NCBI GenBank assembly: GCA_035362335.1
Contig: DAOSDL010000019.1
Location: 1-64,000 of the forward strand
Length of the DNA stretch: 64,000 nt
Direction: 5' to 3'
DNA from: JAOSJT01 sp035362335
GTDB taxonomy: Bacteria > Bacteroidota > Ignavibacteria > SZUA-365
Shown here: positions 45,125-53,176 of the stretch, piece after piece
Layout: each line of letters opens with the position of its first letter
Position numbering within the stretch: position 1 is the stretch's first letter
Notes under the pieces: generated by a model
What the model saw: the letters and a program-made list of their open reading frames with translations, nothing else
The model's database searches: none
What the model was told of the DNA's origin: nothing
Translations under genes and position numbers: made by a program

Positions 45125-48100
45125 TCACTTCACTATGGTCACACGATCGGAGGCGAGAATGCGGGCGCCTTGCACCAAATGCGCGACATACATGCCGGGC
45201 TGCAACGCGGACACATCCAGCATCAGCGTGCCCGCCTCACCGGCGGTATTGTCCACCGTGCCATGCAGCACTTCGCGTCCGAGGAGATCGACCAGTACGT
45301 AACGCAGTGATGCTCCGGCATGCGGACCGAAGCGCAGCGACAGTCGCTCCGTCGCCGGATTGGGATAGCAGGAAAAATCCATTCCCGGCAATGCCACGGC
45401 CTCGGTGGAAACCAGCGAGGAATAGCGGAACGGATAGCGCGATTGCTTGCCGAAATCCGGCTGCATGGTTTTCCACAACTCGCCCTGGAGCAAACGGAAT
45501 TGCAGCGAGCCCGCGCCGTCGTTGTTCGCCCACCAGGAAATGCCATCCTCCCCGCTGTCGTGCAGCAGAAACTCGTAGCATCCCGGCAGCAGGCGCAGCG
45601 TGTCGCGGTATGTCGCATTCGCGATGAAACCGCTGCGGCTGTATATCGAAGTTCCTTCCGCATCGAGAATCTCGTAGGAGTTCTCGCCCGGCGCGTTGTT
45701 CGTCCGGAAGATCACGATGAGCGGCTGATCATAGACTGGAACACTTTCGAATCCACTCCACTGCCGGTCATTGTAAGAGTATTCGTCACTGCCGCCGTTG
45801 GGATTCGACAGTGAAACCTCGAACACATTCGCGCCCGTGCCACCCATATCGCCCAGAGGCGGAAGCCACACGTCCGCCTGCTCCATAAAGCCCAGCGAGC
45901 CGCGCCAGGTGTAGCTGCGGCTTTCACCCCCGCGCACGCCGTAGCGAATGTCCACGCTGCTCAACACATCGGCGCCACGATTGCGCAGCACGATGCGGGG
46001 CCGGCCGCAACTCGGATTGAAGCGCCCCTGCAACATGTCGTCGCTCGGCGTAACGATGCGCTCGATTGCCGCGTCCAGCCTGTGGTTGGGCGCGGTGTAG
46101 GACACGAGCTGGGATTCCATCACGTAATTGCCGAATTCGTCGTATTGCGACTCGTAGTCGATGTTCACGGTCGACCCCGTGACGTACGGCGTCAATTCGA
46201 ATTCCTTGATCATGCCCTCCATGCCGGGACACCAGCCGGCGCGTGCGTAAATCCACGTTCCTCCTTGCGGATACAGCGGATTCATCGAGCACTCCTGTAT
46301 GATTTGCCAGTTCCATTTCACCTGGCCATCGACGAGCACGGAGTGGATTTTCGGACAAAATTCGGCGCAATTCGTGGCATTGCTGAACTGATGGCCGGTG
46401 ACGGTGGTGCGCAGTTTGAACGATTTCGCATCGGGATGCAGCGTGAAGGTTTTCGGCGCCACGTCGCGTGTGAAGTTCTTGAGGGAAAAATCTCCTTGCC
46501 ACACATTCCGCAATTCCACCACATCGCGCGGCGGTGTGCCTTCAATGAATACGAACTTCATATCCAGCAGCTCCTGGAAATTGCCTGCGGTCAGATGCAC
46601 GCTGTCCTTAAGCAATGGAGCGAAGTCGGTAACGTCGTACACCCAGGTCCAACCCTCGCCGAGGCTCAGGCCGATACCGTACGGCGTGATATAGCGGCCC
46701 AATTCCCAGTTGATGATTTTCTCGAATGGCGTGCCGTAGTAAAAATGCAATTCCTTTGTCAGCATCCCGTCGGGGCTGCGCGGCACGGAGTCGCGCACCG
46801 TGCCGTCCGCGTTGAAGCTGTAAGAATACTCCACGGGCCACACCAGCAGCGTGTCTGTGGGGATATTCGCGCGCGAAGTGTCGGCGTAACGCGTCACGAG
46901 CAGCGGGGGCTGCGCCACCGTGTCGATGATCAGCACCTGATCGATGCGGCTGACGAAGGAGCCACGTTCGATCACCACCGCCGGCCGTGTCGTCGATGCG
47001 ACGTAGCCTCGCGCGCGATCGGCACCCGACGGCCGCCAGAGTGGATACAGCAGACGTCCATCGTGCGCACCCGTCACATCGCGCAGCGTACCGTTATCCA
47101 CCGCGTTGCAATCCCAACCCGCGATGAGCTGCGTGAAGAGAGGATCGGCCGCGGTGACCTGTGTGTGCATGCGGGCGAGGATGTCCTCATTGCTCAATGC
47201 CGTCCGCCACACGCGCACCTCGTCGATGGCGCCGTTCATGCTGTTGGTGCCGGCACCGGAGATTCGGAATGGCGCCTCGATGTCGGCGGTGATGGAAGGA
47301 ATGGTGCCGTTGAATTTCAACGTTGCCGGCGTACCGTTCACCAGCAGGCGCAGGCGGCGGGCCTGATCGTTCTCGCGCGCGTCGTACACCATGGCCACGT
47401 GCGTCCACTTGCCGTGCTGTGCAGGTTTGGTGCTGGAATAGCCGTAGGAATTCGAGCCGTTGCCCACGAGGCAATACACATCGGCGCGGCCGTTCTCGGG
47501 CGGCCCGAGTTGGATTCCGATACGATGCTCCGAATCTTTTGCACGCATCACGATGTCGGACCAATCGCGCAGTTGTTCGGGACGGAACCAGGCCTCGAGG
47601 GTGAAGCTCTCGGTGGCATTCAGTTCAGGCATGTCGCCACAGTTCACAAAACTGCGTTGCCGGAAATCCAGGAATCCATCGGCCTCCGTGCTGGCATAGG
47701 CGAAGCCCTGATCGCCCAGCGCGTCGCCGGCGAGTGTCACGGAACGCTCGGCGCCTTCAACGGACAATTCCGCGAGCACGCCACCGCCCCAGATGATGAA
47801 GGGCTGGGTGAAATGCACGGTCACCCATGCATCGTCGGGCAGCGTCAATGCGCCGTCGTACACCGTAGTCATGCCGCCCTGCGTGGGGATGTCGGGTGTC
47901 CACCCCGCGCCGGTGAAACGCTTGAGACGCAGCGTGAAGCGCGCGATGCCGCCTCCCTGACCCTGTACCTTGAAGCGCATGGCCGTGAGCGTGTCGCTGG
48001 ACGAGCCCGCCGCCTCCAACTCTGAACGCGACCAGAGCACATAACTCCGTGCACCCTCCGCTCCGGCGCCAAAGGGCAGTGCACTGCTTACCGTACCATT

Positions 48101-48550
48101 GCCCAGCACGCTGAGATCGAGATTGAGCGTGTCGGTGTAGCGAATACTGCGCTGGAGCCGCGGGTAGTAAGCGTAGCTGGGCGCGTTCATGTAGCGCAAC
48201 GTGTCCACCGTCGCGCCGAACACCGTGAAATTGGGATGCGTGAGTTGCGTGGAGTCGTACACGCCCGTGTGTTCATGCAGCCGCGTGTATGTGAGATAGT
48301 CCCACTCGCCGCAGGCGGGATTCTGCGCGGGGTCGCATTTGAGTGTATAGTACAGCAGAATTTTTTCGAAGCGTTTTTCCGCCGTGGGGAAAAAGAAGCG
48401 GCCCTCCTTCGGCGCCAGCCACCCCGGATTGGTGGGCCAGCCCCAGGTGAAGGTTTGCACAACGAGCGTATCGCCGGGGCCGGCGGTTCCCACGGCGCTG
48501 CAAGCAAGCAGAATGACAACAACAAACGCAATCCCACGCAACATGTTCAT
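45125..48550 (-). CDS. T9SS-secreted PNGase F-like protein with LamG domain
   Basis: This is a 1141-residue secreted protein. Signal peptide (GIAFVVVILLACSAVGTA), then a region typical of peptide-N-glycosidase F-related proteins (RFEKILLYYTLKCDPAQNPACGEWDYLTYTRLHEHTGVYD). A concanavalin/LamG-like domain is at about 310-480 (SFTLEAWFRPEQLRDWSDIVMRAKD, NSMNGAIDEVRVWRTALS). The PNGase F C-terminal-like part is at about 600-830 (FEKIINWELGRYITPYGIG, ATNCAEFCPKIHSVLVDG, PQGGTWIYARAGWCPGMEG), and a T9SS sorting domain runs from CYPNPATERL. PNGase F releases N-glycans from glycoproteins; whether this protein keeps the enzyme activity cannot be judged by eye. ATG at 48550 has AAGGA. Confidence 0.85.
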   Translation of the reverse strand: MNMLRGIAFVVVILLACSAVGTAGPGDTLVVQTFTWGWPTNPGWLAPKEGRFFFPTAEKRFEKILLYYTLKCDPAQNPACGEWDYLTYTRLHEHTGVYDSTQLTHPNFTVFGATVDTLRYMNAPSYAYYPRLQRSIRYTDTLNLDLSVLGNGTVSSALPFGAGAEGARSYVLWSRSELEAAGSSSDTLTAMRFKVQGQGGGIARFTLRLKRFTGAGWTPDIPTQGGMTTVYDGALTLPDDAWVTVHFTQPFIIWGGGVLAELSVEGAERSVTLAGDALGDQGFAYASTEADGFLDFRQRSFVNCGDMPELNATESFTLEAWFRPEQLRDWSDIVMRAKDSEHRIGIQLGPPENGRADVYCLVGNGSNSYGYSSTKPAQHGKWTHVAMVYDARENDQARRLRLLVNGTPATLKFNGTIPSITADIEAPFRISGAGTNSMNGAIDEVRVWRTALSNEDILARMHTQVTAADPLFTQLIAGWDCNAVDNGTLRDVTGAHDGRLLYPLWRPSGADRARGYVASTTRPAVVIERGSFVSRIDQVLIIDTVAQPPLLVTRYADTSRANIPTDTLLVWPVEYSYSFNADGTVRDSVPRSPDGMLTKELHFYYGTPFEKIINWELGRYITPYGIGLSLGEGWTWVYDVTDFAPLLKDSVHLTAGNFQELLDMKFVFIEGTPPRDVVELRNVWQGDFSLKNFTRDVAPKTFTLHPDAKSFKLRTTVTGHQFSNATNCAEFCPKIHSVLVDGQVKWNWQIIQECSMNPLYPQGGTWIYARAGWCPGMEGMIKEFELTPYVTGSTVNIDYESQYDEFGNYVMESQLVSYTAPNHRLDAAIERIVTPSDDMLQGRFNPSCGRPRIVLRNRGADVLSSVDIRYGVRGGESRSYTWRGSLGFMEQADVWLPPLGDMGGTGANVFEVSLSNPNGGSDEYSYNDRQWSGFESVPVYDQPLIVIFRTNNAPGENSYEILDAEGTSIYSRSGFIANATYRDTLRLLPGCYEFLLHDSGEDGISWWANNDGAGSLQFRLLQGELWKTMQPDFGKQSRYPFRYSSLVSTEAVALPGMDFSCYPNPATERLSLRFGPHAGASLRYVLVDLLGREVLHGTVDNTAGEAGTLMLDVSALQPGMYVAHLVQGARILASDRVTIVK

Positions 48551-48599
48551 ACTCGGATTCCTTTTCCAATGGAGAGCGAAGCAACAACAACGGTACGGA

Positions 48600-48631
48600 G
48601 CAATATACCGCCTGTCGCTGGCCGCGCACAA
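48600..48631 (-). promoter_or_regulatory. Weak candidate promoter for the PNGase F-like gene
   Basis: Minus-strand TTG (48631-48629), 21 nt, TATATTGC (48607-48600). The -7 box deviates from TAnnTTTG and the spacer is one longer than usual here. Confidence 0.35.
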
Positions 48632-48756
48632 CACGAATCGGCGTACATGCGCCTGATCACGCGCGAAGGAATGTTTCGCGCTGTGTGACCAAATCACGGT
48701 GCGGCGCATCCAACCGCGGTACCTTGCTTGTGAACTTTCATCACCCGGAGATCACC

Positions 48757-48957
48757 ATGAAGATAAACGTTGGTTCCGCCGATCGCTATATCCGCATTCT
48801 CGCCGGCGTCGGACTGCTTTCGTTACTGTTCCTCGTAGAAGGCAACGCCCGCTGGTTCGGATTGATTGGCATCGTTCCTCTGGCAACCGCCGCCATGCGG
48901 AGTTGCCCGCTATATTCCCTTCTCGGCATGTCCACCTGCCCTGTGAAAAAGTCGTAG
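48757..48957 (+). CDS. DUF2892 inner-membrane protein, 66 aa
   Basis: This is a 66-residue membrane protein of the DUF2892/YgaP-tail family. N-terminal KINVGSADRYIRILAGVGLLSLLFLV, a second helix WFGLIGIVPLATAAMRSCPLYSLLGMSTCP with two conserved cysteines. Two membrane helices are predicted. Such proteins are small, widespread and of unknown function, sometimes linked to sulfur or rhodanese proteins. The ATG at 48757 with CCGGAG six bases before decides the start. Confidence 0.88.
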   Translation: MKINVGSADRYIRILAGVGLLSLLFLVEGNARWFGLIGIVPLATAAMRSCPLYSLLGMSTCPVKKS

Positions 48958-48978
48958 CGCTTCCACGGAATCAGGATC

Positions 48979-49061
48979 GTGCGCACCCTGTTACCAGCAG
49001 CCGCGAGAGTGCGCACAAGCTGTGTATGATTTTCACGCATCGTCCGGATTCCGCATCCGGA
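48979..49061. promoter_or_regulatory. Dyads upstream of the second sigma-54 promoter (candidate activator sites)
   Basis: GTGCGCAC occurs twice, 30 bp apart (about three helical turns), 140-180 bp before the expected start. TCCGGAT-TCCGC-ATCCGGA lies 97-115 bp before it. Distances fit enhancer sites, but the sequences differ from the dyad at 36356, so the same activator is not implied. Confidence 0.4.
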
Positions 49062-49131
49062 TTCCGGACGAACCACGAAGAGCATACAGATGCAGGTGTT
49101 GAAAACACTGGACTTATTTTTCTGAAATCCG

Positions 49132-49146
49132 TGGCACAGTACTTGC
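49132..49146 (+). promoter_or_regulatory. Sigma-54 (-24/-12) promoter
   Basis: TGGCAC (49132-49137), AGTAC, TTGC (49143-49146); GG and GC exactly 10 bases apart. Start expected near 49158. No protein gene follows on this strand before a terminator at 49295. Confidence 0.75.
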
Positions 49147-49157
49147 TTTTGTATGAG

Positions 49158-49326
49158 CAATCTGTTAGCTTCACCACAGATTCTGATCGACATTGTAAAC
49201 CGAGTTCGTTAGAGTACAAGAAAATGTATGGCATCGCGCCATACACCTCTCACATACCTCCCTCCTCCTCCTTACCACTCATCACTATCAGGCGAAAAGG
49301 TTCGACGTCAGTCGAACCTTTTTTTT
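49158..49326 (+). ncRNA. Candidate sigma-54-dependent small regulatory RNA
   Basis: About 170 nt lie between a textbook sigma-54 promoter and a strong intrinsic terminator. No ORF with ribosome site starts and ends inside it. The transcript would fold into hairpin 1 (AATCTGT / ACAGATT, 49159-49182), hairpin 2 (TGTATGGC / GCCATACA, 49225-49245), a CU-rich unpaired stretch (49246-49290, including cctccctcctcctcctt) and the terminator hairpin. The CU stretch resembles the 16S anti-Shine-Dalgarno and could pair with ribosome sites. Hairpin 1 is built of two opposed copies of the aatctgtggt unit of the nearby dispersed repeat, so a repeat origin is possible. No known RNA family was recognised. Confidence 0.55.
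49295..49326 (+). terminator. Strong intrinsic terminator of the candidate sRNA
   Basis: aaaaggttcgac / gtcgaacctttt, 12 bp, four-base loop, T tract 49319-49326. It lies about 340 bp past the DUF2892 gene, too far to be its natural end unless read-through occurs. Confidence 0.93.
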
Positions 49327-49429
49327 GCTTCCCCGAAATCGATTCATCGGGCGAGACCACCGATTCGCATCACTACTGTCACCGGGCGTTGGATGGCTTC
49401 ATCTGCGACGATTCGCTCGGCACCTCGCT

Positions 49430-49487
49430 GACTTCCACGATCCATCTGTGATAATCCGTGTGAAATCTGTGAAATCCGTGGTTTTAA
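49430..49487 (+). repeat. Dispersed intergenic repeat, copy B
   Basis: Shares its first 21 bases with the copy at 22216 and continues with phased TCCGTG/TCTGTG units (ataatccgtgtgaaatctgt) and gtggtttta. The companion word gactgtggttttgaac lies 75 bp further (49561-49576), as it does, closer, in copy A. Confidence 0.75.
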
Positions 49488-49576
49488 AACCGTGTCGAAT
49501 CCGAATAATCCAATCACCGCACCATGTACATCCCCCCTGGTGCGACGAAGCCGCATGAACGACTGTGGTTTTGAAC

Positions 49577-49604
49577 AAAAAAAACGCCACCCGGAGGTGG
49601 CGTT
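49577..49604 (-). terminator. Strong intrinsic terminator of the 287-aa lipoprotein gene
   Basis: aacgccacc / ggtggcgtt, 9 bp, tetraloop, followed on the minus strand by eight T bases. 24 bp past the stop at 49629. Confidence 0.93.
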
Positions 49605-49628
49605 GGATCCGGAATATTCGAGGCGGGA

Positions 49629-50492
49629 TCAGAACCAGGACACCAGTTCCTGCGTCTCGCCGGGGATATTGATGTCGATGTTCACAAACGGAATGTTGGC
49701 CTTGCTGCTTTCTTGAAGGATGCGCACCTGCGTGTCGGGATCGTCGGAGAACCACACGTGCATTTTCACTGTGAGGTTGACGGTGCCGAGCAGATTGAAT
49801 GTGGCGGTGATGGTGGACTTCCACGTCTTTACTTCCTTCGAACCGGCCATGAATTTTTCCTCGCGCGCGGCATAGGTGGCCTTGATCTTGGCGTTGACCG
49901 GAACTGCCGAACCGGAGATCGCAAAATTCATGTTGACGCCGGACTCGGGTGTGAGCCACCACTCGGTGCCCACGGGAATGGCCGTGCCGTTGTTGTCGTA
50001 GTACTTCGCAATCACGTCCCACACCGGCGACGGAATGGTCGGCACGGTGACATTGCCCAGCTTGGATACTTCAGCGATGAAGGCCTGGAGCATTTTATAA
50101 CTGAATGCGTAGGCCATCACTTCCTTGGTGTACGAGCTGCCGTTGCTCTGCCGCGTCACCGTTTCGGTGCGGATGAACAGCGTATCGCGCTTGTTGGTCG
50201 TGCGGTCCACACCGAGGCGATAGAACCAATCCGTGTACTGGCCCACGAGACCGACGCCACGGGCGAATTCGATTTCGTAGCGGCGGGACGAGCCGATCTT
50301 CTGATTGTTGTCGTCGAGGTCCCAGCGGTTGTACACGAACTGGTCTCCCGGACTGATGCGGATGTCCACCTGTTGAATCCCGGCGTTGGGATCGGTGGGA
50401 CTGTCGTCGTCATCGCCGCAGCCGGCGAAGGAAACGACCATGAGAGCCAACATACTTGCCGTGACGAGCGGCGCTGCCCAGCGGGTCTTCAT
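49629..50492 (-). CDS. Lipoprotein of unknown function, 287 aa
   Basis: This is an exported 287-residue lipoprotein: signal peptide ASMLALMVVSFAGC, then the acidic GDDDDSPTDPN linker. The mature domain is beta-rich (ISPGDQFVYNRWDLDDNNQKIGSSRRYEIEF, DTLFIRTETVTRQSNGSSYTKEV, VNMNFAISGSAVPVNAKIKATYAAREEKFMAGSKEVKTWKSTITATFNLLGTVNLTVKMHVWFSDD). Alternating strands suggest a single beta-sandwich or half-barrel domain. No family recognised. Start at 50492 has AGGAG. A possible promoter (TCG-N20-TATATTCC) overlaps the rpmA terminator, so it is probably transcribed independently of the ribosomal genes. Confidence 0.85.
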   Translation of the reverse strand: MKTRWAAPLVTASMLALMVVSFAGCGDDDDSPTDPNAGIQQVDIRISPGDQFVYNRWDLDDNNQKIGSSRRYEIEFARGVGLVGQYTDWFYRLGVDRTTNKRDTLFIRTETVTRQSNGSSYTKEVMAYAFSYKMLQAFIAEVSKLGNVTVPTIPSPVWDVIAKYYDNNGTAIPVGTEWWLTPESGVNMNFAISGSAVPVNAKIKATYAAREEKFMAGSKEVKTWKSTITATFNLLGTVNLTVKMHVWFSDDPDTQVRILQESSKANIPFVNIDINIPGETQELVSWF

Positions 50493-50540
50493 ACCGAAAC
50501 TCCTGTCAATGGTGGGAAAAAGCTCATTGCAGTAGAAAGC

Positions 50541-50571
50541 GGAATATACGAAAAAAGGGATGTCCTTCCGA
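50541..50571 (-). promoter_or_regulatory. Possible promoter for the 287-aa lipoprotein
   Basis: Minus-strand TCG (50571-50569), 20 nt, TATATTCC (50548-50541), so one mismatch in the -33 box. It overlaps the terminator of rpmA. Confidence 0.35.
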
Positions 50572-50580
50572 CATCCCTTT
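50551..50580 (-). terminator. Intrinsic terminator of rplU-rpmA
   Basis: aaagggatgtc / gacatcccttt, 11 bp, five-base loop, six T bases on the minus strand, 27 bp past the rpmA stop. Confidence 0.92.
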
Positions 50581-50606
50581 CACGCTCACTCTCGGGGAGA
50601 AATGCT

Positions 50607-50873
50607 TCAGGCCTCGGCCTCAAGCGGATACACACTGACTTGCTGACGATCGCGGCCGACGCGCTCGAAGGACACCTTGCCATCGACCACACAGAACAAC
50701 GTATCGTCCTTGCCCCGCTGCACATTGACGCCGGGGTGGAACTTCGTCCCGCGCTGACGCACGAGAATGGAACCCGCGGTCACGATCTGACCGCCGAAGG
50801 CCTTGATACCAAGGTATTGCGGGTTGCTGTCGCGACCGTTGCGGGAGCTTCCAAGACCTTTTTTATGAGCCAT
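50607..50873 (-). CDS. rpmA: 50S ribosomal protein L27
   Basis: This is an 88-residue protein of the large ribosomal subunit near the peptidyl-transferase centre. It starts MAHKKGLGSSRNGRDSNPQYLG, without the N-terminal extension that some Firmicutes cleave, and includes AGSILVRQRGTKFHPGVNVQRGKDDTLFCVVDG. ATG with GGAG. Follows rplU by 17 bp, the universal L21-L27 order, and ends in a strong terminator. Confidence 0.98.
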   Translation of the reverse strand: MAHKKGLGSSRNGRDSNPQYLGIKAFGGQIVTAGSILVRQRGTKFHPGVNVQRGKDDTLFCVVDGKVSFERVGRDRQQVSVYPLEAEA

Positions 50874-50890
50874 GATTCACTCCACTCGAT

Positions 50891-51202
50891 TTATTTTTCA
50901 ATACTTGCAATTTCGATGCGCGTGAATTGCTGGCGGTGGCCATTCAGCACACGGTAGCCTTTGCGGCGCTTCTTTTTGAACACGATGACTTTGTCATCCT
51001 TCATGTGCTCGAGCACCGTGGCCTTCACCTTGGCGGAGGTGACCATCGGCGTGCCGATCACCACTCCCGAATCATCGGAGAGCAGACACACGTCGGGAAA
51101 TTCCACCGTGCTGCCGATTTCCTGGTCGAGCAACGGGACGTACAGTTTCTGCGCGGCTTCCACCTTGAACTGTTTCCCGCTGATATTCACGATCGCGTAC
51201 AT
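50891..51202 (-). CDS. rplU: 50S ribosomal protein L21
   Basis: This is a 103-residue ribosomal protein that binds 23S rRNA. MYAIVNISGKQFKVEAAQKLYVPLL and the signature VIVFKKKRRKGYRVLNGHRQQFTRIEI are typical. A longer frame opens at 51226, but the ATG at 51202 begins the conserved sequence and has AAAGGA. A candidate promoter TTG-N20-TACTTTTC is at 51278-51248. Confidence 0.98.
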   Translation of the reverse strand: MYAIVNISGKQFKVEAAQKLYVPLLDQEIGSTVEFPDVCLLSDDSGVVIGTPMVTSAKVKATVLEHMKDDKVIVFKKKRRKGYRVLNGHRQQFTRIEIASIEK

Positions 51203-51247
51203 TGGTATTCCTTTAAGTTCCTGCATTCATGCACACTTCAAGAATAT

Positions 51248-51278
51248 GAAAAGTAGGAAAATCCCGCATCAGAGTCAA
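51248..51278 (-). promoter_or_regulatory. Candidate -33/-7 promoter for rplU-rpmA
   Basis: Minus-strand TTG (51278-51276), exactly 20 nt, TACTTTTC (51255-51248). A housekeeping operon, which supports the motif as the main promoter type of this organism. Confidence 0.65.
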
Positions 51279-51392
51279 GTGCTGTTTGCAATATCCGTCG
51301 CGGCGCCGTGTTTCGGCCCTCTCCACCACTCGCACACCGCTCCGCGGCGTGCAGACACGCGGATTTATCTTCACAGGTCAAGAGAAATGATC

Positions 51393-51424
51393 TTGTCCCG
51401 CCGCCATCGCCCGGCGTATATTTT
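51393..51424 (+). promoter_or_regulatory. Candidate promoter for the TPR operon, possibly giving a leaderless mRNA
   Basis: TTG (51393-51395), 21 nt, TATATTTT (51417-51424). Transcription would begin at or within a few bases of the ATG at 51428. Confidence 0.5.
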
Positions 51425-51427
51425 ACG

Positions 51428-53176
51428 ATGCACATGAATCTCCGACACGCCGTATCCGTTGGATTTTTCCTCCTCGCCCTCGCCCCCATCGCCGCGATCG
51501 GCCAGCACTTGCCCGCGTTTCCTCCGCCCGAAAGCATCACCTCAGCGGACATGCGTCGCGATGTCGCGCTCAGTATCGTGTCCATCGCCTACGCAGCGCA
51601 GTCGAGCGACAATCTCCCGCTGGCCATCGAGGCCTTTCGCGCCGCGGTGCGCTACGAAAGCGATCCGTATCTGCTGGTGACCGCGGCGTGGTGCGAAGAT
51701 GTGTCGGGCAATGCCGACGCCGCCATCGCACTTGCGCGCGAGGCTGCGACCGTACAACCCGACTACGCCGACGCCTGGCGCATGCTCGCCTCGCTGTATG
51801 AAAAGCGCGGCGCGCAGGACTCTCTGCTGCTCGCTCTGCGCAATGCCTGGGCGCTCGACAGCACAGACAGCGAAGTGGGCGGACATCTTGCCGCGCAACT
51901 CGACAGCGTCGATCCAGCCGAGTCCGCGCGCATTCGCGCCGCCCTGCTGCGCCGTGATCCCGATGCGGAAACGGCCTGGCGCCTGGCACGCACGCATCTG
52001 GACAAGGGCGAACTCGACGAAGCCGAAAATGCCTTCCGTCAACTGCTGGGCATCAGCGGCGAAAGCGACCATTACCTGTTGGGCATGGCCGAGCTTGAGG
52101 ACCGTCGAGGCAATACCGACGAGAGCTTGCGACTGCTGCGTCTGCTGCTCGAGCGGCACGAGGACGAAGGTCCCTACATGCTGCAACTCGCCGACGCCCT
52201 GCTGCGCGCGGGCCGTGCCGCCGAAGCGCGCCCTCTGCTGCTGCGCGCGTCCGCCAGCGACGACATCGGACACGAGGACCACATGCAAATCGGCAAGCTG
52301 CTGTTCCAGCAGGCGCTGGCCGACGCCGAGGCCGTATCCGTGGCGCTGGAGGTCTTCGACAATCTCATCGCGCGCTACCGGGAGGATTGGCGGCCCGTGT
52401 GGTTCGCGGCAGCAGTGAATTACAACAATCGCCAACTCGAACGCTCGGCGCAGCAGTTCGCGCGCGTCCTCGAGCTGGCACCCAACAATCGCGACGCGGC
52501 CATCGTGCTCGCACGCGCGCAATTGACACTGAACCGTCCCGCCGAGGCGCTGGAAACCCTGCTACGCATCGATGAAGTCACCACGCCCACAGCCGAATCG
52601 CTGCTGCTCCGCGGCCACGCCTACAGCATGCTCGATCGTGACGAGGACGCCGTGGATGTGCTCGAGGAAGCTCGCGCGATGCAGCCCGGCAACCTCGACA
52701 TTCTCGGCACGCTCGCCATGGCCTACGACGCGCTCGAGCGGCCGGAGCAATCCATAGCGCTGTACGAGGAAGTTCTCCGCACCTACGCCGCCCCGGACGC
52801 GCAACTCGACGAGAATTATTTTCTCATGCTCAACAATTTTGCCTATATCCTCGCCCGGCAGGGCCAGCAACTCGAGCGCGCCTTGGCGTGCAGCCGCCAG
52901 GCGCTGCAACACGCGCCGGGCAACGCCTCCTACATCGATACCATGGCGTGGGTATTGCATCGCATGGGGCGCAGCAACGAAGCGCTGCCGCATGCACGGC
53001 AAGCCGTGAGTTTGCGTGCCAGCCCCGTGCTGTACGAGCATCTCGGCGAAATTCTCCTCGCCCTCGGCCGAAGCGACGAGGCGCGCGAAGCGCTGCGTGG
53101 CGGCCTGACTCTGGATCCCGACAACGCCCGACTCCTTCAGCTCCTCGAACAACTCGACACCAACGATGACCACTGA
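51428..53176 (+). CDS. Secreted tetratricopeptide-repeat protein, 582 aa
   Basis: This is an exported TPR protein. Signal peptide (AVSVGFFLLALAPIAAIGQ), then at least ten TPR-like helical pairs, for example DAAIALAREAATVQPDYADAWRMLASLYEKRG, GELDEAENAFRQLLGIS, NRQLERSAQQFARVLELAPNNRDAAIVLARAQLTLNRPAEALETLLRID, PGNLDILGTLAMAYDALERPEQSIALYEEVLR. Such proteins scaffold envelope complexes. Order TPR - DUF4292 - M23 factor is conserved in Bacteroidota, so a cell-wall or outer-membrane assembly role is likely. The stop overlaps the DUF4292 start by 11 bases. No Shine-Dalgarno; see the promoter just upstream. ATG 51434 is an alternative start. Confidence 0.9.
   Translation: MHMNLRHAVSVGFFLLALAPIAAIGQHLPAFPPPESITSADMRRDVALSIVSIAYAAQSSDNLPLAIEAFRAAVRYESDPYLLVTAAWCEDVSGNADAAIALAREAATVQPDYADAWRMLASLYEKRGAQDSLLLALRNAWALDSTDSEVGGHLAAQLDSVDPAESARIRAALLRRDPDAETAWRLARTHLDKGELDEAENAFRQLLGISGESDHYLLGMAELEDRRGNTDESLRLLRLLLERHEDEGPYMLQLADALLRAGRAAEARPLLLRASASDDIGHEDHMQIGKLLFQQALADAEAVSVALEVFDNLIARYREDWRPVWFAAAVNYNNRQLERSAQQFARVLELAPNNRDAAIVLARAQLTLNRPAEALETLLRIDEVTTPTAESLLLRGHAYSMLDRDEDAVDVLEEARAMQPGNLDILGTLAMAYDALERPEQSIALYEEVLRTYAAPDAQLDENYFLMLNNFAYILARQGQQLERALACSRQALQHAPGNASYIDTMAWVLHRMGRSNEALPHARQAVSLRASPVLYEHLGEILLALGRSDEAREALRGGLTLDPDNARLLQLLEQLDTNDDH

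Larger units (their letters stand above)
48958..49628. other. Gene-free stretch holding a sigma-54 promoter, a candidate sRNA and a repeat
   Basis: 671 bp without a credible protein gene. Left to right: two GTGCGCAC palindromes 30 bp apart (48979-48986, 49009-49016), a TCCGGAT-N5-ATCCGGA dyad (49043-49061), a sigma-54 promoter (49132-49146), a candidate RNA ending in a strong terminator (49158-49326), a dispersed repeat (49430-49487) and the terminator of the lipoprotein gene (49577-49604). Confidence 0.8.

Noticed and set aside
45096..45128. Start of the 201-aa secreted protein at the GTG overlapping the upstream stop
   Set aside because: The extra residues come from a repeat-like word, lack a ribosome site and would lengthen the signal-peptide n-region beyond the usual size.
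46082..48025. 647-codon open frame opposite the PNGase F-like gene
   Set aside because: Shadow of the minus-strand gene; no ribosome site or recognisable protein features.
49225..49451. Open frame starting with ATG in hairpin 2 of the candidate RNA
   Set aside because: It has no ribosome site, runs through the strong terminator and gives a low-complexity Pro/Ser/Leu stretch.
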